Shown piece by piece: positions 24,426-37,460 of a stretch of 64,000 bases of DNA. Numbering within the stretch: the stretch's first letter is position 1; every line of letters begins with the position of its first letter. The stretch lies in NCBI GenBank assembly GCA_037178675.1, contig JAYMGJ010000089.1, forward strand, positions 62,001 through 126,000, read 5' to 3'. The notes beneath the pieces are model-generated. The model saw only the letters and a program-made list of their open reading frames with translations. It did not search any database and was not told the origin of the DNA. The translations under genes and the position numbers were made by a program. Source of the stretch: Scleroderma bovista (taxonomy: Eukaryota; Basidiomycota; Agaricomycetes; Boletales; Sclerodermataceae).

Positions 24426-25497
24426 GGCAAGTACGGTCATTTGCCAAACTTTCTTGCATTCATCAATTCTCAGAAAGGATAACCTCACCTGCAGAGAGAA
24501 TTGGTAATAGGTGAGTCATCCTGCCCAGGAGGCAGAAGCACGTCGCTCTGATGGACCGTCTGGGAACTGTTGACAGAAAGCCTGCGCACTAACCTGATAC
24601 CCGTACAACATCGTCCACCCCTATAACCGATGCCCAAATCAAAACCACGACCGCTGAGCACCGCGGCAACTACTTGTGGGCACCGTTGACGAGCGCTCTC
24701 AATCGGTAATCAACGACGATCTCCTGTGAACTCAGACGGCGTCCAATACCGTAGGGTGTTCCCAAACGTTCCCAAGTGACCGAAGACCGGCAGATTTATT
24801 GCTTCTTGTTTCCAATTGATTAATCCAGGTCTTTCGGATCAGTCCCTGCTTCAGGGCATCTGTTTTATACCAGAAACAGACAATTGAGACCAGCCGCACC
24901 GCATCAAGTTCTTTCTTTAGCTGTGCTTGCAAAATTTTATCGACCCAACGAGGTGGCAGTTCAACACGGCTCCGACCTATCACGTAACCACTCAGAGTTC
25001 TTGCAAGCGCTCACTTCTCAGCTTTCTGGACCATTGTTCCATCTTCCGAAGCATCCTTCATCTATGCTGGCCGTGACTCCTCATGGCGGTTGGTTGTCTT
25101 GCTTATATTTCGTTTGCCACGTCTCGCATGCCATCGCCGCACGCTAGAACACACTCGGACCTGCCAACATCAATCACCGTGTCAATCTTCGGTCTGTGCC
25201 ACAGTATGGTCGTCTAGCACCTCCCCCTCCCTCACACCATTTTTTCTCGTTCACCTCGGACATATACTTTCCATCCCTGCGTTGCTGTGGTTGATCTTTC
25301 CCAACTCGACCTGTCTCCAAAGCCCCCGCCGCTTTTGACCGCGTGTCAAAGTTCGCTGTTTCGCTGAGTTACGATCAGACTATATAGCCCGCAATTACAG
25401 CGACGCCCAATTTCAGTGTCTTGCCAACTTTCTATCACCTTCCTCTGATCCAGCTCGTACGCCGCAGTTCGTTTCCCTGTGATCCCCTCCCCTGCCC

Positions 25498-26768
25498 ATG
25501 GCGATTGAGAACAATACCCGCTGTAGTGGTCAGAATGGTCAAGGGGCCGGCTCTGCTTACCGCTCAGAGTCCAACTCCGACGATGACTCTTCTGACACTT
25601 CGTCTGTCCTCACTCAGATTGGGAACGACGAGTTCCCAAGACACTTCATTGAGCGTGAAGGACGCCTCTTCCATTCTCATGGTAGCTTGCCGTATCCATT
25701 GCCTGTTGATGGCGAGGAACAGGCAGTGCGTTTTTTTCCTCTTTACTGTGGTGCTGTCCACGTCATTCATGGATACCATACAGAGACTTAATTCCCAGCA
25801 CAAGATTCTTCGGGCGTTGCTGGGCTCACATGCCTATGGACCCGTCGCCAACGTGCTAGCTTCCGAGCAGGGTAGGCAAAAACGCGTTCTCGACCTCTGC
25901 TCGGGAACAGGTAGATGGTGCGTGATTAAATTCTCTGAATTGATCTATTCTAATACCATGTGCTCACACAGGGTGATGGACATGGCAAGAAAATACACTG
26001 ACGTCAAGTTTTCGGGGGTCGATATCGGTATGATCAGTCACGTTACCTGCGTTTGCCATCTGTCCTCATTGGATCTCTTTTATTTGTGAATCCGATCAAC
26101 GTGTAGTTCCAATTGGGCCGAGGACTACCCCTCGTAACGTGCATTTTGAGGTCGGCGATATCACGCAGCCGCTCAGGTGGTCTGACGAAACTATGGACTT
26201 TGTGCATGCTCGCAATGTTTCGCTGGCGGTTGGCCACTTTACTCCTTGCATGCCGCTGTTCTGACAAACCCTTGTGAAGGTATCCAACTATCCACGGCTG
26301 TTACATGAAGTGGCACGAGTCCTACGCCGTGGCGGGCTTTACGTGTCTGGTGAGATCTGCCGCCAGGTCAATTTTGCTCCGGGATACCCGGGCAATCCTG
26401 CCGTGGATGCGCCCCGTGCAGACAGATTCTATATGATTGTCAATAGTATCTTAGCGCAGCGGGGCATACATGACTACACGCGCTCCATTCCCTCATATGC
26501 TGAGGATAGCGCGCTGTTCAGCGAAGTACGTATCATGGACCACGTGATTCCCATCGGCAACTCTCAAACCTCTGACCGCCGAAGGAGGTTGGGTTCTGAC
26601 TATCTCGAGGTGATTACCAGGTTTTCCAGGAGTGTTGGACCCATGCTGCGGAACCAAGGTTACCCTGATGGCTTCGTGGAGGAGTTGATCACTGGGTTTG
26701 TGGAGGATATGAAAACCGTTCCCGGGGTGGTGGGGGTGTATCAGACTGTGTGGATGATCAAGGCTTGA
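25498..26768 (+). CDS. Class I SAM-dependent methyltransferase (LaeA/TAM-like)
   Basis: Five exons (25498-25725, 25784-25917, 25972-26027, 26107-26228, 26280-26768) give 342 residues. The N-terminal 55 residues are Ser/Asp-rich and disordered. The core has QHKILRALLG, motif I VLDLCSGTGRWVMDMA, GVDIVPI with the acidic ribose ligand, FEVGDITQPLRW, MDFVHARNVSLAV and EVARVLRRGGLYVSGEI. This is the widespread mushroom methyltransferase family of the Methyltransf_25 or LaeA-like type. Its substrate is unknown and nearby genes do not suggest a biosynthetic cluster. All introns are GT-AG, 50-79 nt. The 3' side (26825-26935) is strongly pyrimidine-rich. The start is chosen because it opens the only frame that joins to exon 2. 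Confidence 0.85.
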
Positions 26769-28819
26769 GGTCTTGTGTCATCTACTCTCAGTCTGCGCTC
26801 CCCATCATTAAGATTTCAGTTGCATTCCTTCTTTCAGTTGTGCCCTTGCTTGAGTTGTGTCCTTGCTTGCTTTGTTTTCTTGCTTGCGTTGTGTTCTTTC
26901 CCCGCTATGTTCTTGCTTTCTGCTGTGTCCTTTCTCCCTTCCCCAGCTTTCCCGCACATGTCTATGTTTGCTATCGACAGTCTTGTTGATTCTCGACCGT
27001 CCCTTTTCTTGCTCTGGGATTGTTTTGTAATGTGTTTGCTATCTTGTTATCCGAATGATGTGTTGTCCTTCTGATCGGCGCCTGGTCGTTCCTTCGCTTG
27101 GATTCACGTCATGTTTTAGACCTTCATGTAAGTGCGGCTCAGCGCTTTGTCAAGCTTGCTGGCTCCCAGCTGTCAAATATGGGAGTCCTCTTCCCGAGTT
27201 ACTTCCACAGTTCCAAACTCGCTCGCACTGCAGAGCTGCACCAATAGCCAGAAGTACGATGATGTGCAGTGTATCACGCAATGCCGACACAGTGGAATGA
27301 AGGACCGGGGCTGAAATCACAACAACTTTGTCCGCAAGAAAAATGAGGCTCGGTGACAACAGACGCCACCCCCCCGTGTGGCGACATCAAACATGCTACC
27401 CACTTGTACCCTTAATTGGGCCTCATCCAGCCGCCGCCCACGCCCACTGGCAGCATACTTGTGCATTTTCCGGATCGATTTGCTTGCACACACACGCACC
27501 AGCGGTATTCATCTGTCTGCATCATTTCTCACATAGCAAATTTACCTTTAATTATGTATCTGAGTGGATATGGGAATTGTGGGTCCAGATTTTTTTTTCT
27601 TTGCCGCAGCTTAGAATTGGCGTTGAAGGTACTGTTTCATGTAAGTAGTGCATGGCGCGGGAATCACCCAGACAAGAACTGGTCAAGTTTGGAGATTCAG
27701 AAATTGCACCTGCTACCTGCCAACGAGAATGTGCCAAGAAATACAAAGCACTTACTGGATACAACTTCGATGGCATTTGCGGACTCAGAAGTCTGTTCCT
27801 TCACTATCGCTCACACAAATTGTGCGGTCCGAGTGGTCTCTATTTTAGTTTCCTTTGGTCTCCTCGAGTAGGCAGACAGTTGATCCTGCTCCGAACACAA
27901 CTCGGCGGGCACTTGCATGGTGTAGTCCAGACTCCAAGCTCAAGGAACGAAGAAAATTGGCGGTATTCTCCAGGCAGATCCTAGGGTCCAAGGAAGACAG
28001 TTGATTGTTCTGTATTACTTGGCAGTGACGTGAAGACCGCCATAACTTGTAAGTTGTAGCAGGTGCATCCAAATGCACCACTTTTTGCCAGCTAATATTT
28101 ACATGAAAGAGTTTTGAACTATCAGTTCAAGTTACTTTGCTCACCTTGATTTCTTCGTAATGATGGTAAGTCAGAGTCGCTTGGGAGCTCGAGTTCGACT
28201 CAGAGGAGGCATTCGTGTATCAAGCACACAGATGCATACAGGCGTTGCGGCATCCTCATATATTCCCACCCACCGCATTGCTTCCATCGGTTCGCGACAC
28301 GTTCGCCGTCTATGAACCTCTTTGGTCGAGTGAAGTCTGAAGCTTGTCTCCATAAAGTCACGCACATGACCGCAACATTGATAGATGGTGCCTGCTCCTG
28401 ACATGCCTGACCCTGGATGGGTTGGTCAGTGGGCGCTGTATACCATAGTTGGAACAAGTACTCGGTGGACTAGTAGAATGGGGATTCGAGAATGAACAGT
28501 CTGTGGGTAGGGTCAAGACTACGTGGGCTTGTTGGTCCCGCCACTGAGTGACGTTCAAGTAAGAATTTGTCATTAGGAAATGTTGGTTGGTCATGACAGA
28601 ACTGTAAATTAGTGTTTCACCGCACGTTTGCACCGTCTTTCACAAATGGATGGCGTTGGTCTTGCGTATATTGGCACATCCATGATCCACATGATGATTG
28701 GAATTTACAGTAAGTGCCAATGAAAGAGACTCGGCCGACATGTCATAAGTCATTGAGAAACCTTCTTCTCTGATATACATAAGAGCCGCAGCTGAAATTC
28801 GACGTGGCCCTTGGTAGCG
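26769..28819. other. Spacer without recognised gene
   Basis: 2 kb between two plus-strand genes. 26825-26935 is a pyrimidine-rich patch of variations on ttgcttgcgttgtgttctt, likely the 3' UTR of the methyltransferase or spacer. Open frames at 27416-27984 and 28171-28633 show no motif I recognise. Confidence 0.4.
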
Positions 28820-31754
28820 ATGGATGCTCAACCCAATGCGCTCGCTATTCGTCTCACAGAACCCGTTGTCTTCCTCCGCACAAACGACCCGTCGGGCAAA
28901 CATGGGCCGGATCCGAACGACCCACCAGGTTTCGTGCGAGGCCTGCTCACTCTCCATCTAACCAAACCCACAAGGATATCTAGTATAGAAGTCGAGCTAC
29001 AAGCAGTGGTTGCTTCGACATGGCCGGAAGGTGAGTGCATACCGGCTATGCTCTACTAATACCTCCTGAACAATCGCAGGAGCCGGTCCACGGCAGATAG
29101 ATGTGACGGACGAACAGACGATATATTCCACAAGCACTACTTGCTTTCGTGCTGATGACCTCTCATCCACGAGACGCACAGCATCTGTGGGACCTGGGCT
29201 GTCTCTCATGAACGCGAACGACTATGATCATGACTACGGACATGGCATTGAGCGGCCCCCAACCTACAGCGTTTCTGCCGGCCCAATTCCAGTGGGAAGA
29301 ACTCGTTCGCAAACCACCCGTCACGTTAACCGTGATCTCTCTCCTGGTGCCATTCAGGGGCGGACGCTTACCCCACCGTATTACTCCTCCCTTTCCCGTT
29401 CTTCGCTTTCGCCTCCAATGCCTGCCTCTGGAGTCCGGTCCACGCCGTCTAATAGCTCTCTTCGTAGCAGCTTGACCCGTGAACCTTCCATCTCTAGACG
29501 TCCATCCAGCGACGAAGATTCACTTTCGTCATACAGGCTTTCCCCCATTCGTGCACGTATTTCGCGGTCTCCTGAGCGCGGTTCCCCTTATGCCAGAGAT
29601 ACCTCATCCACTCGTGACGCTTCAGCGACTCGTGACGCCTCCATTACTCGTGCGGGCAGAGCACGATCTCGGTTCTCCCTCACGACGGTGCTAGACGTCG
29701 TCAGAGAGGTTACCGGAGCTGTGTCTCCGTCAAGGCCCAGAAATGGACCCACAGATGACGATGGAGACGTTGAGGTGATCGAACGAGGAAGGACAAAGAT
29801 GCGAACTATCGTTCCTACGTCACAAAATTCGGATGTTATACCTCAGAGGCCATCGTCTATGCAGAGATATAACGCTTATAATTTGCTTGGTCTTCGGCGT
29901 GTCCTAGGTTTGGACCATGACGACGATACAGAGGACGATCTGCAACAGGGACGCAAACTGAAGGATCACGGCGAAGGATGGAGGGAGTTCAAAAAAGGCA
30001 GGTCTACCCCTGTTCCCCTTGGGTTTTGGTTAACCGTCCACAGGAACCTATACATATCCCATTGTCCTCTCCCTTCCTCCTAATTTACCGCCAACGTATT
30101 CACTTCCATGGGCTCGCCTCTCCTATTCCCTTCGGGGTGTTGCACATCGTCCCGGTGCTTTTACCCCCAAACTCACGTGCTCGGTCCCTTTCATCGTCGT
30201 TTCTGCGCCGAGTGTCAGTGCCAGCGAGGGAGGCGGTGGTGTGGGTGCAGGTCCTCCAGGGGACCCTGGTCCAGTCACTGTGGAACAAATCTGGGATGCA
30301 CGACTTGGGTATGCTGTTGAACTCTCGGGGCGCCTTCTTGTCATTGGTGCCGGTGATGATAAGGTTAATGGTGCAGGAAGTCGCCTCGGCAATAATGCAG
30401 ATTCGGGAGTCGCATTGGATGTCATTGGGGATCGTGTGGCATCTCTGCAAATGAACGATCCTGAAGAGAGTTCTGAGGCGAGAGTCCCGGAGGAGGGGAC
30501 GATCATGCTTGGTCTCAATCTCGCACCATTTGAGAAGGTCAAAGTGTGGCGTCTGGCCGCTTTTATCGACGAGCGAGTTACTTATCTTTCGCGTAACGAT
30601 GGTGGGCGTCAGGATATGCTCCGTCGTGTGTTGGTATGGGATGTGGAGGACACAAATGTCATGGAGGAACATGTGGAAAAACCCAAGGATGCACACCGCA
30701 ATAGGATCAAGGAGAAGGCAAGTGAAGAGACAACAGCATCGATACCCCTCCTTCCGACTCCGCTCTCACCACACCGTTCGCCTCTTGTTTCCCATATTCA
30801 ATCTGGTGCAGACTCATCGGAGCTTGCTGGCCCAGGCCCGTACAGGCTTTTCACTACAATTACCATTCCAAACTGTCAGAAGAAGACTGATCGTCCTTCG
30901 CTTCACTTTACGATTCAACATCGGGATGCTGGTGTACGTGTTGAACACACTTTACGACTTGTCATACGGGTCGAGCCGCTGGACGGGGGCCAAGAGGGTA
31001 AATCAAGAGGCACCGTAGAGGACCAGGCGAAGTTGTTTGATATCACGGTGCGGATACCGGTGACTATACTCTCTGTCAGTTCAATCCCCTTGATGATGCA
31101 TGCCAGAAGAGCTGACCTGTTTTCCATTTTCAGTGTCGCTGCTCATCAGAATGGCAGGCGCTTCCTCGGTACTGCGAAATCTTGGAAAATGAGGCAAACA
31201 ACAGTCACGCTGCCTGTCCATGTGACTTGAGGACAGCTTTGCCTGAGGCTCTTGTGCGCACTGGTGTGAGGCAGCTGGAACGGGTTGATTCGAGCGGCTC
31301 CAGGATATCTTTTGAGAACGGAAGCGGGAGCTTCCATGGGAGCGTCCTCACACTTCCTCTGCCCACCCATGCACGCCCACCCTCGGGCTCTCCAGGTCCG
31401 CGACTTGGCCAGAACATCCAATCACCTTTACAAACACGGCAATTGGCATCTGCACCGTTGAGTGTGGTCCCACATGCTCAGAACGGCCTTGCACCGCCCC
31501 GGCCTGTCCTTGACGCGAGCCACGTACGCCTTCCACAGTACAATGCACCTGCAAACGACATCCCCACCACCCTAGAGCAACGCTTGAGCCGGAGCTCGAA
31601 TTCTCTTCCGCGCACAGGCAGACACGCACATTCACCCGCATCATCTAGTCCCCGATCACCAATTGCCATGTACGAGCGGTTGGTTTCTGGACAGGAGAGC
31701 GAGGCGGGGGAGGAACCGCCTTCTTATGAGAGTGTCACTGGGGCTGCCGCTTGA
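28820..31754 (+). CDS. Alpha-arrestin (ART-type ubiquitin-ligase adaptor)
   Basis: Alpha-arrestins recruit Rsp5/NEDD4 ubiquitin ligases to membrane transporters and so trigger their endocytosis. Four exons (28820-29030, 29080-29997, 30044-31074, 31134-31754) give 926 residues. The arrestin N domain is split: VVFLRTNDPS, FVRGLLTLHLTKPTRISSIE near the start, then a long Ser/Arg-rich insert (about 100-370), then FKKGTYTYPIVLSLPPNLPP and VAHRPGAFTPKLTCSVPFIV. The arrestin C domain includes AFIDERVTYLS, YRLFTTITIP and CRCSSEWQALPRYCE. PY motifs for Rsp5 binding are visible: ERPPTY in the insert and EEPPSYESV near the end. The second intron (29998-30043) must use a GC donor (G|gcaggt) to keep the conserved frame. 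Lys/Ser-rich inserts probably carry regulation by phosphorylation. Confidence 0.88.
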
Positions 31755-31972
31755 AATAAGTGTGCATACTACATTCACGATGAGGTTATGCAGTTATGTA
31801 ACGTTATGTAATAATGAATGGGTAGTGTACGTTGGGACGCTTTTAGTAATACTTTCCATTGTAATCGGGTCCTGATCGGGAGATATATAGTATGTACCAA
31901 CTGCGGGGAACCTGTTGTCGCTACTCACTGTCAGAAATCGCATTCACTGGGAACAATCGAACAGGCCAAAAC

Positions 31973-34900
31973 ATGGCTCACTGTTCACAGAATTCTCAGT
32001 ATCCTGTGCTCAACTATGGCTCTGGCGCCAAATGGATCAAGAATCTCACCCGAAGTCGTCTATCGAACTTTCTGGGTGGCCATTTCCAAGACTTTAACCT
32101 CTCTTCGAAGCTGTTCATCCACAGACTCGACGGTCCTGGCGTTGTCGATTTGCAAGTATGGAGCGCGCCAGGATTGACCAAACCCCTGTTCCACGAGGCG
32201 ATGCAACAAACCTTCAAGCCTGCGAAGAAAGGAGATTCACTTGGACCATCTTGTAAGATGGCGTATCATGTACCAGGCTCTTGTACTGATTCTGTCGAAT
32301 GCAGGGGTATTGACCAACTTAGACTTCTTTGTTCATCGCTGATGTTGTGTGGTCTGTGCAGACCAACCATTGGTGGAAAGTCGAAATGACGATTCCCGCG
32401 TCATGGAAGCAGTATGAGCGCGTCCAACGCATGTTGTACCAGCCCTTCTGTCTTCGTATTGCTGACAATTAAGCACTAGTCGAGTTTGATCCCGGCTGTG
32501 AAGCCATGGTTTTCTCTACAGATGGTGTTCCGCTACAAGGTGGGATGCATGCCTGGATCGGTGAGACAGGTTAGGGTTGATATTCTATTGGTTTCCAGGT
32601 ATCACGGGTGGATTCGATGGGGCTCGCCGCGTGGAACACATTATACCTCGTGAAGCGGTCTTACGTGGAACGTACGAAGTCGTCATTGAATCTAGTTGCA
32701 ACGCCATGTTCGGTCTCGGATTGGGTGGTGACTTAATTGGTCCTCCGGACGTGAGTCAGGGATGCTCCGGCACACACAGGTGTTTGATCTTCTTCCACCG
32801 CTTCTTAGATGAACAGGTACTTCCAGCTCGCATCTGCGGACCTTGTTGTTCCGAACCAGGACGCATGTATGCGCTCTTTCGTTTACATGATGGGATGGTG
32901 TTGACGCTTCTCTAACTAGGGCATCTCATGTGGGATTTCAACGCGTTGCGCGAAATAATTGAGACCCTCCCAGGAAATTCTATCTTGCAAAACAAAGCCT
33001 TGGTTACCGCCAATTCGATCATTAATGCCTTCGAAATGAGCGACGGAAAAAACATCCAAGAGCTGCGCACAATTGCTGAGGACGTTTTTGGCAAAGGCTG
33101 GCAAGCGAAAGGTGCCGATATCTACAGCGAAGGACCAAAGAAAGCCCAAGTAGTCGGGATACCCTACTGTCACATCGTACGTTCCCATTCACGAAGACAG
33201 CAACCTGTGTTGAGTGGATGATAGGACACTGCTTGGTTGTGGCCGTACGCAGCTACTCAGCAAAAGACAGCTCGGTCTTGGTCAACCCAGATTGATCTTA
33301 TGGAAAGATATCCGGAGCATCGATTTGCCTGTTCTCAGGCCCAGCAATTCAAATGGTTGGAGCAGGTAAGATGTCTCTTGTCTCGGCGTACAGCGAAGCC
33401 TAAAGTAGGATTTAGCAATACCCACCACTGTTTGAGAAACTGAAGGCGAAAGTCGCGTCAGGGCAGTTCCATTTGATTGGAGGATCATGGATCGAAAACG
33501 ACGGGAATTTGCCGTCCGGCGAAGCTTTGATACGCCAGTTCTTGTATGGACAGCGGTATTTCGAGTCTCGGTTTGGGAAACGATGCGAGACGGCATGGCT
33601 TCCTGATTCGTTCGGTATCACTGCCGCTTATCCCCAGCTCATCCGTGACGCTGGCATGAAGTATTTCTTCACACAGAAGCTATCTTGGTAAGTGTTTTCT
33701 GATTTTATTTGTCTGATGTTGCTAGATTTGCTGCAGGAACAATATGTACGTCCAACTTGAACAATTTGTGGCGGTTCGCTGTTCATAATTACTTTAGAAA
33801 CGTATTTCCTCATACCACTTTCAACTGGGTAGGAATAGATGGCACACAAGTTTTGTGTCACATGACCCCAGTTGGTTGAGTATCTGTGCACTACCCTATT
33901 GCACCGATGCTAATACCTCATCGCAGAAACCTACACGGCCCAAGCTACCGTCGGGGAAATTAACAAAGGCGTTACTAATCACAAGGTTTGTACCCCGTGT
34001 ACTGTTCTTTGAAGTCACGCTGAAGGAGAGGTGTAGAACCTGGAGTCTAGCGATACTGCACTCTTGGTATTTGGAAACGGTGACGGGGGGGGAGGAGCGC
34101 TCCCCAAGATGTTGGAGAATGTACGGGCTTTGCTTGTGCTTCCAAGCAGTGATTGACTGTCTTGCAGCTACGAAGGGCTCGGGCGGCAGCAAACAACTAT
34201 CGTGACCTTCCGCCTGTCAGCATGGGCACCACTGTCGAGCAATTCTTCGAGGATATTGAAAGGGAGTCCAAAGAAGGAAGCACTCTCCCAGTATGGTACG
34301 TTACTGCACCACGTTTGACATTCTGAGATGTGACGTGTGGTATTAGGCGTGGAGAACTCTACCTGGAGGTTGGTTTTCTTCTGCGCACCAGAAGAACCTG
34401 GCTACTCACGTGGTCCATTAGTTCCACAGAGGCACCTATACTTCACATGGTAAGTTGCAAGCAATGGATGGAGCGATACCAGACATTTACACATCCGTGT
34501 AAGGTTCCATTAAGAAGGGTAACAGGAAAAGCGAAATCTTACTCAGGGATGTTGAGGTACGTAGCCCCGCTGCGTATAGTTGCTATTAGTCCCTTTAATG
34601 CAATGTAGCGCGCTGCCACCCTTGCCACCATTTTCAAATCCGGTTCGAGTGATTATGTGTATCCGAAGAAAATGATCGATGATTGCTGGGAAAAAGTACT
34701 TTTAAACCAATGTGCGTACTTCGCATCTGATGTTTCCGTAATCTGAGAGTGAACAAACAGTCCATGATGGTATGTGTTACTTTTATGCATGATTTGAGTG
34801 TGTCATGCTACTTCACGATCCAGTGCTCCCCGGTTCTTCAATGTAAGCTTCACATGATCACCTATAAATTTTGCCGGTTGACTGTTCCCACAGCGGCATG

Positions 34901-36918
34901 GTTTATGAGGATGCCGAGAAACTATACTCCGAAGTGCGACGTGACTGCCATGTTATGCTCGAAGAGGCTTTTGGGGTCCTACTGGCGGGCACATTCCCCG
35001 CGTTTGCAGGCGCTCTATCAGTCAAAAACATTTCAGGCATCTTGGCTTTCAACCCGACGCCCTTCCCTCGTCAAGACGTGATCGAGTTTTCCCTGCCTGG
35101 AGGTGGATCACCTCTGTTGTCCTCTGTTGTCCAGACCTCTCTGGATGGCAGGTTTGGTTATGCATTTATCGATTGTCAGGAACATGAGCTTATTGGACAA
35201 CCGGCGGGGATCCCGAGTAATTACGGACCGGTTTCCGGTATGCAGCCCTGCATTCGGATCGCATGAAGCCGACTCACATGAATCAATAGTGCAAACAAAT
35301 GGTTCCGATCACTTCGTTCTTCAGAATTCGGCTATTCAGTTGACCATTAGCCATGGCCGAATTACCAGCCTCTATGACTTTGTGCTCAGGTACGTTGTCT
35401 GTTACCGGAGAAGAATAGTTTGTGACTGTTTTTATAAGGCGCGAACTTATCCAGCAGGATAGCAACGGTGGTCTGGTGATCTTCGATGATAAACCAAACT
35501 ATTGGGATGCGTGGGGTTCGTCGAATCGGGCGTTTTCGCAAGATTACTTGACGCTGACTTCCGAGCAGATGTCGAGATTCATCATCTTGAGACTCGAAAG
35601 CCGTTGGAATTCTCCTCGATCCGTGTTATTGCTCAAGGGCCATTGCGAGCTTCTGTGGAGACTCAAATCAAGTATGGAACGAGCACGATCACAGCTACGG
35701 TGTGTGGAGCGTTGCGCGTCTCGTTTTCGTACTATGCTTATTAGAGGCCACGTTTCCCAACCCTATAATAGGTCTCCTTGGATGCTGTCAATGGTTGGTA
35801 TTTGTCATTGCTGATGCTAGAAAACGACTAATGACGACTACCAGCAACCTTGAAACATGATTCCCGACCCTTCATCAGATTTGATGCCGTTGTAGACTGG
35901 CATGAGAGGCACAAGATTCTCAAATGTGAGACCTTTCGCAGTTACTCGGCTGTCGGATGCTAATTTACTACCCCCCCCCAGTCGAGTTGCCCTTGGACAT
36001 CAACAATACAGTTGCAACATATGAATGTCAATTTGGCTTTGTGCAACGTCCAACACACAAGAACACCAATCTCGATGGAGCCAAATTCGAAGTTTGTGGA
36101 CACAAAGTACGCGTCCCTTATCCCCGTGCTTCCATGTGTTGATTTTTTCTGCAAGTATGCAGACTTCAGCGAGTATGGATACGGCGTTGCTATCTTGTCC
36201 GAGTCCAAGTACGGTTTTGCCTGTCAAGGCAATGTCCTTCGAATCTCCCTGCTAAGAGCAGCAACCGCTCCGGATGCCGAACAAGATCAGGGTAATCATC
36301 TTGGATGAATTATCAGGCCGGCATGGCTAATACTTGAACATTTTGAAGGAACACACGAATTCTCTTGGGCGGTCATGCCCCACGTAGGATCGTTCCTAGA
36401 ATCTGACGTTCCCCAAGCGGCTTACATATTCAACTCGCCATTGCACCGTGGGTCCACACATTGTTGGGGTTCTCGTGACTCACCCTTTTTTGATGATTTG
36501 TCGAACAGTAAGAGGGGTACCCTATGGAGCCAGCGAAGTCAAGCCGGTCGCCGCGAAGTTCCCCTTTGCGCTTTCCGGTACGCCGAACATCCTCTTAGAA
36601 ACCATCAAGCGTGGCGAAGACGACGACTTCGAGACACCTGGTGCCATAAAGACGGTCATTCTTCGTCTATACGAGGCTTTCGGAGGGCATGGGAATGCCC
36701 AACTGAGGATTGCGCCGCACCTGTGCGTTCTGGAGGCCTATACAACAAACTTGCTTGAGGATCAGCAGGCGGAGCTCAAATTTTCTCGTGATGCTGAGGA
36801 CGATGTGGTGTCAAGATTGGAATTGGATTTCCGAGGCTTTGAAGTGAAGACCGTGAAATTGGTGCTTGCTTGCACAGGGAAGAAGGGCGAATTGGGTGCT
36901 GGTGGGAGGTACCGGTAA
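31973..36918 (+). CDS. AMS1: Vacuolar-type alpha-mannosidase, GH38
   Basis: This enzyme trims alpha-mannose from free oligosaccharides; in yeast Ams1 it is imported into the vacuole by selective autophagy. About thirty exons can be joined without frame loss, giving roughly 1,100 residues, the family size. Order: [80 protein letters not shown] (metal and catalytic region), [33 protein letters not shown] (nucleophile Asp), [39 protein letters not shown], then the C-terminal sandwich ([11 protein letters not shown]). Introns are about 45-60 nt. Exons of 2, 9, 9 and 19 nt are needed, and one intron (32429-32479) is GC-AG. No signal peptide is seen at the chosen start (MAHCSQNSQ), as expected for the Ams1 type. 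Confidence 0.9.
32305..32306 (+). other. Predicted 2-nt exon of the alpha-mannosidase gene
   Basis: Exon 1 ends at 32252 with codon base T. The conserved next residues are Trp-Thr-Asn-His-Trp-Trp, but the exon at 32362 starts with Thr (ACC). The two missing bases, GG, sit at 32305-32306 between two canonical introns: 32253-32304 (gtaaga to gcag, 52 nt) and 32307-32361 (gtattg to gcag, 55 nt). Both lengths match the other introns of the gene. Confidence 0.65.
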
Positions 36919-37460
36919 GCCATACTCTATCCGGTGTTGGTGCATCTTTCAGTAAGGTGAACCGACGAAATGTAGGTCTGAGAGCGGAAGTAGCTGGGTG
37001 GTTGTCGGTAAGGAACAGATTGAGTGAGTGACGATGACAATGTACTATTACATGATCGGAACTGGACATAACTTATCCGAGGTCGTTCCTGATGCCAGTC
37101 GTTGTACCTGTTGCCCTATTTTGTTGTTCGACTAGGCCCCTGCCAGGCGGTGTCTTGGATTAGTGTAGTAGAAGTTCGAAGTGCCTGACCTTGATCCATG
37201 AGGACGACTCTACAGTACGGACATCATCGTGGGTAGAAAGCACCAACTGAAACAAAGCGTTATCGTGATATGTATAGCAAGCCGGGGACGAGTTTTCCCG
37301 GGTCATATCGGCAACTGAATGCTAAGTCGAGAAGTTCTTCTATCAGTGAGATTTGCTCTGTGAAATCCGACTCGCTTGCTGGTTTTCACGTACCGTTCTC
37401 AAGTTATTCAAACTACGTACAAAAAGATCGTGCACTCAGTCGAAGCATTGTCCTCACACC
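36919..37460. promoter_or_regulatory. Upstream region of the first aldehyde dehydrogenase
   Basis: 540 bp between same-strand genes. At 37418-37424 lies TACAAAA, 43 nt before the start, at the place where the second copy has a perfect TATAAAA. The stretch aaaagatcgtgcactc is shared with the second copy. Confidence 0.4.

Larger units (their letters stand above)
21328..25497. other. Gene-poor region with repeats
   Basis: 4 kb without a firmly recognised gene. The minus-strand frame 21814-22314 (166 codons) is the longest, but it has no known motif and no neighbours in a splice pattern. The inverted repeats at 23319-23405 and 24338-24425 lie here. The plus-strand frames around 23650-24275 are fragmentary. 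The 25 kb end must contain the promoter of the methyltransferase at 25498. Confidence 0.4.

Noticed and set aside
32253..32361. A simple frameshift making the mannosidase a pseudogene
   Set aside because: All later motifs and about 28 further introns keep frame, and the two-intron solution with a 2-nt exon restores the conserved codon exactly.
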